From: Verrucomicrobia bacterium UBA3761
GTDB taxonomy: Bacteria > Verrucomicrobiota > Kiritimatiellia > RFP12 > UBA1067
Direction of reading: 5' to 3'
Assembly: GCA_002371135.1 (NCBI GenBank)
Contig: DFGB01000007.1
Location: forward strand, 11,699-17,935
Length of the DNA: 6,237 bases
Positions 5,552 to 6,237 of the stretch are shown here, in pieces. Under the pieces are notes generated by a model that was not told the origin of the DNA, searched no databases, and saw only the letters and a program-made list of their open reading frames with translations. The position numbers and the translations under genes were made by a program. Every line of letters starts with the position of its first letter. Within the stretch, counting starts at the first letter, position 1.

Positions 5552-5617
5552 ATGGCTCAGCAAATGATTATATCGATTCTTGACGGCGGCAGAATGACCG
5601 AAAGGAGCAACTCATGA
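5552..5617 (+). CDS. Possible 21-residue peptide ORF upstream of leader repeat copy 2
   Basis: ATG 5552 follows AGAGGAAG (5538-5545) at a reasonable distance and opens MAQQMIISILDGG and on, ending in TGA 5615-5617. Its stop overlaps the ATG of the next tiny ORF as ATGA (5614-5617), a layout typical of translational coupling. No homolog is known to me and the length is too short to test by codon use, so it may be chance. Confidence 0.25.
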   Translation: MAQQMIISILDGGRMTERSNS

Positions 5618-5721
5618 AACCCTTTGCGCGAATGAACTTGTCCTCCGCCGCTCTGCGTAGGGGGAGTGGGAAATGTTGCCAATGTGGAAGTGTTGCCAAG
5701 ACCAATTCCAATTGCCAATGA
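5614..5721 (+). CDS. Possible 35-residue Cys-containing peptide ORF across leader repeat copy 2
   Basis: ATG 5614 has a strong AAAGGAG (5601-5607) with 6-base spacing. The product begins MKPFARMNLSSAALRRG, then GKCCQCG, and ends NSNCQ, with four Cys. Its TGA (5719-5721) abuts the ribosome site of the four-helix-bundle gene. The initiation segment 5600-5619 matches 6218-6237 at 19 of 20 bases, so the same start module recurs. Against coding: all five base differences between the two leader copies would change residues in this frame. It could be a leader peptide or merely a spurious frame. Confidence 0.3.
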   Translation: MKPFARMNLSSAALRRGSGKCCQCGSVAKTNSNCQ

Positions 5722-5727
5722 AAGGAG
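5673..5727 (+). repeat. Leader repeat, copy 2
   Basis: Second copy of the 55-bp element at 4051-4105 (50/55 identical, ungapped), again ending in GAAAGGAG just upstream of a start codon, here that of the four-helix-bundle gene. The hairpin arms seen in copy 1 are not kept: GTGGAAGT replaces GTGGAAAT and the right arm has changed. Within it TGTTGCCAA occurs twice (5674 and 5691). The genes downstream of the two copies are unrelated, so the leader has spread or been shared independently of the coding sequence. Confidence 0.8.
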
Positions 5728-5735
5728 AAGCGTTC

Positions 5736-6092
5736 ATGGAACTTGAAGACAGAATCGTTGCGTTTGCAGCAAGGTGCGTCAAGGTGTGCGCCGCGTTGCC
5801 GGTGAAGAATATCGGAAGCGCGAATTTCGCAGATCAGCTCTTTCGTTCTTCTACGAGCGTCGCGGCAAACTACGCCGAGGCTTGCGAGGCGGAGTCCGGC
5901 AAGGATTTCGTGCACAAGCTGAAGGTGTCAATGAAAGAGTTGTCCGAGACGCGGATATGGCTCAAACTGATTGGTGAATCTGGCTATGTGGAAAAGACGA
6001 AGCTTGCAGGCTTGATAACGGAATCGCAGGAGATTTCGCGGATATTCGGCGCAAGCGTGTCCACGGCGCGGAAACGGATTTGCAAGCAGTGA
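5736..6092 (+). CDS. Standalone four-helix-bundle protein (S23/23S rRNA intervening-sequence protein family)
   Basis: A 118-residue protein of the four-helix-bundle family first known from ORFs inside 23S rRNA intervening sequences. The avd protein of diversity-generating retroelements is a distant relative. Hallmarks are an N-terminal helix (MELEDRIVAFAARCVKVC), ADQLFRSSTSVAANYAEA at about residues 30-48, the KDFVHKLKVSMKELSETRIWLKL block at about 55-77, and a last helix with LITESQEISRIFGASV. Members form small oligomers with a basic surface and are thought to bind nucleic acid. Biochemical function is unsettled. ATG 5736 is chosen because AAAGGAG (5721-5727) is 8 bases upstream and the family begins here. 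An in-frame ATG at 5673 would translate the leader repeat. No 23S rRNA sequence, reverse transcriptase or template repeat is nearby, so this is a free-standing member. Confidence 0.9.
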   Translation: MELEDRIVAFAARCVKVCAALPVKNIGSANFADQLFRSSTSVAANYAEACEAESGKDFVHKLKVSMKELSETRIWLKLIGESGYVEKTKLAGLITESQEISRIFGASVSTARKRICKQ

Positions 6093-6096
6093 ATGG

Positions 6097-6215
6097 TGGG
6101 AATGGAATGTGCAATTATCCAGTATCCAATATCCAGTATCCATTATTCAATGATGGCGGGGCAAATTGGATATTGGCTGTTGGCTGTTGGATATTTGCAC
6201 ATTTCCACATTCTAC
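6097..6215. repeat. ~120-bp imperfect palindrome made of heptamer repeats
   Basis: The left arm has five 7-bp units (TTATCCA, GTATCCA, ATATCCA, GTATCCA, TTATTCA; 6115-6149). The right arm has five units of nearly opposite sequence (ATTGGAT, ATTGGCT, GTTGGCT, GTTGGAT, ATTTGCA; 6165-6199). Cores 6109-6141 and 6168-6200 pair at 26 of 33 positions, and with small gaps the pairing extends outward (GGAATGGAATGTGC against GCACATTTCCACATTC). It fills the 139-base gap after the four-helix-bundle gene and ends just before the next ribosome site. As RNA it would fold into a long hairpin. It could act as a transcript end, REP-like element or recombination site. Confidence 0.75.
6192..6210 (-). repeat. 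Leader-repeat core in inverted orientation
   Basis: The reverse complement of this segment is ATGTGGAAATGTGCAAATA. The core of leader copy 1 (4060-4079) is ATGTGGAAATGTTGCCAATA: one base deletion and one substitution apart. The same repeat family therefore seems to be present in the opposite orientation, inside the right arm of the heptamer palindrome. Confidence 0.5.
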
Positions 6216-6218
6216 AAG

Positions 6219-6237
6219 AAAGGAGCAACCCATGAAA
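6219..6237 (+). CDS. Ribosome site and first two codons of a gene cut by the window end
   Basis: AAAGGAG (6219-6225), six bases, then ATG AAA (6232-6237). The 20 bases 6218-6237 match 5600-5619 (ribosome site and start of the 35-residue ORF) at 19 positions. The product is outside the window. It may be another copy of that short ORF or a different gene using the same start module. Confidence 0.5.

Noticed and set aside
4020..5721. A conserved short peptide encoded by both leader repeats
   Set aside because: In the two frames compared, the differences between copies change amino acids and copy 1 has no start codon in the frame used by copy 2. A non-coding element fits better, though the 35-residue ORF is listed at low confidence.
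4051..5727. Diversity-generating retroelement (avd-like four-helix bundle with near-identical repeats as template and variable regions)
   Set aside because: There is no reverse transcriptase, the differences between copies are not concentrated at adenines of one copy, and the repeats lie upstream of start codons rather than at the end of a target gene.
5673..5735. ATG 5673 as the start of the four-helix-bundle gene
   Set aside because: It would translate the leader repeat. ATG 5736 has a strong ribosome site and matches the family N-terminus.
6115..6199. CRISPR array
   Set aside because: Units are 7 bp, contiguous and without spacers. The two halves are complementary, forming a hairpin.
6097..6237. 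Integron attC site
   Set aside because: It is a long palindrome between genes, but I cannot find the conserved RYYYAAC/GTTRRRY core pair and no integrase is in the window.

Overview
The window joins two kinds of DNA. Bases 1-2329 are a GC-rich, tightly packed core operon on the plus strand: the 3' part of gatB (Asp/Glu-tRNA amidotransferase subunit B), a small lipoprotein gene, and a trmJ-like tRNA 2'-O-methyltransferase, with gaps of 8 and 9 bases. From about 2330 the sequence becomes accessory: visibly less GC-rich, rich in repeats, with a broken transposase, a degraded gene and orphan genes. The style (high GC, an rve-type transposase remnant, standalone four-helix-bundle gene, Fic genes) is compatible with a Verrucomicrobiota/Kiritimatiellota-like or other Gram-negative gut or environmental bacterium. 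This is a low-confidence guess. The lipobox protein fits a diderm.

Layout: 2330-2971 is an insertion-sequence remnant. It has a minus-strand transposase N-terminal part that stops just before its catalytic domain, a 77-bp multi-arm palindrome, and two 15-bp direct repeats at the presumed IS end. 2986-3058 is a compact control region with a near-consensus sigma70 promoter and three copies of a 14-bp motif (GTAACANCTTYNTC). It drives an intact HTH-Fic protein (3039-4016), probably from a leaderless or nearly leaderless mRNA. At 4051-4105 lies a repeated leader, followed by a relic of a second, different Fic gene (Bro-like N-terminus fused to a class III Fic C-terminal end, Fic core deleted, amber codon at a conserved Trp). 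A three-TM orphan membrane protein with its own extended -10 promoter follows (4689-5507). Next come two possible tiny ORFs, a second copy of the leader repeat (5673-5727), and a four-helix-bundle (S23/IVP family) gene (5736-6092). The window ends with a ~120-bp imperfect palindrome built of heptamer repeats, which carries an inverted third copy of the leader motif, and the first two codons of another gene.

The most interesting points are the triple operator-like motif around the fic promoter, the adjacent intact and degraded Fic genes of different classes, and a family of related leader/hairpin repeats placed directly before start codons of unrelated genes, which gives the 3' half a cassette-like look. 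No CRISPR array, reverse transcriptase, integrase, tRNA or rRNA is visible.
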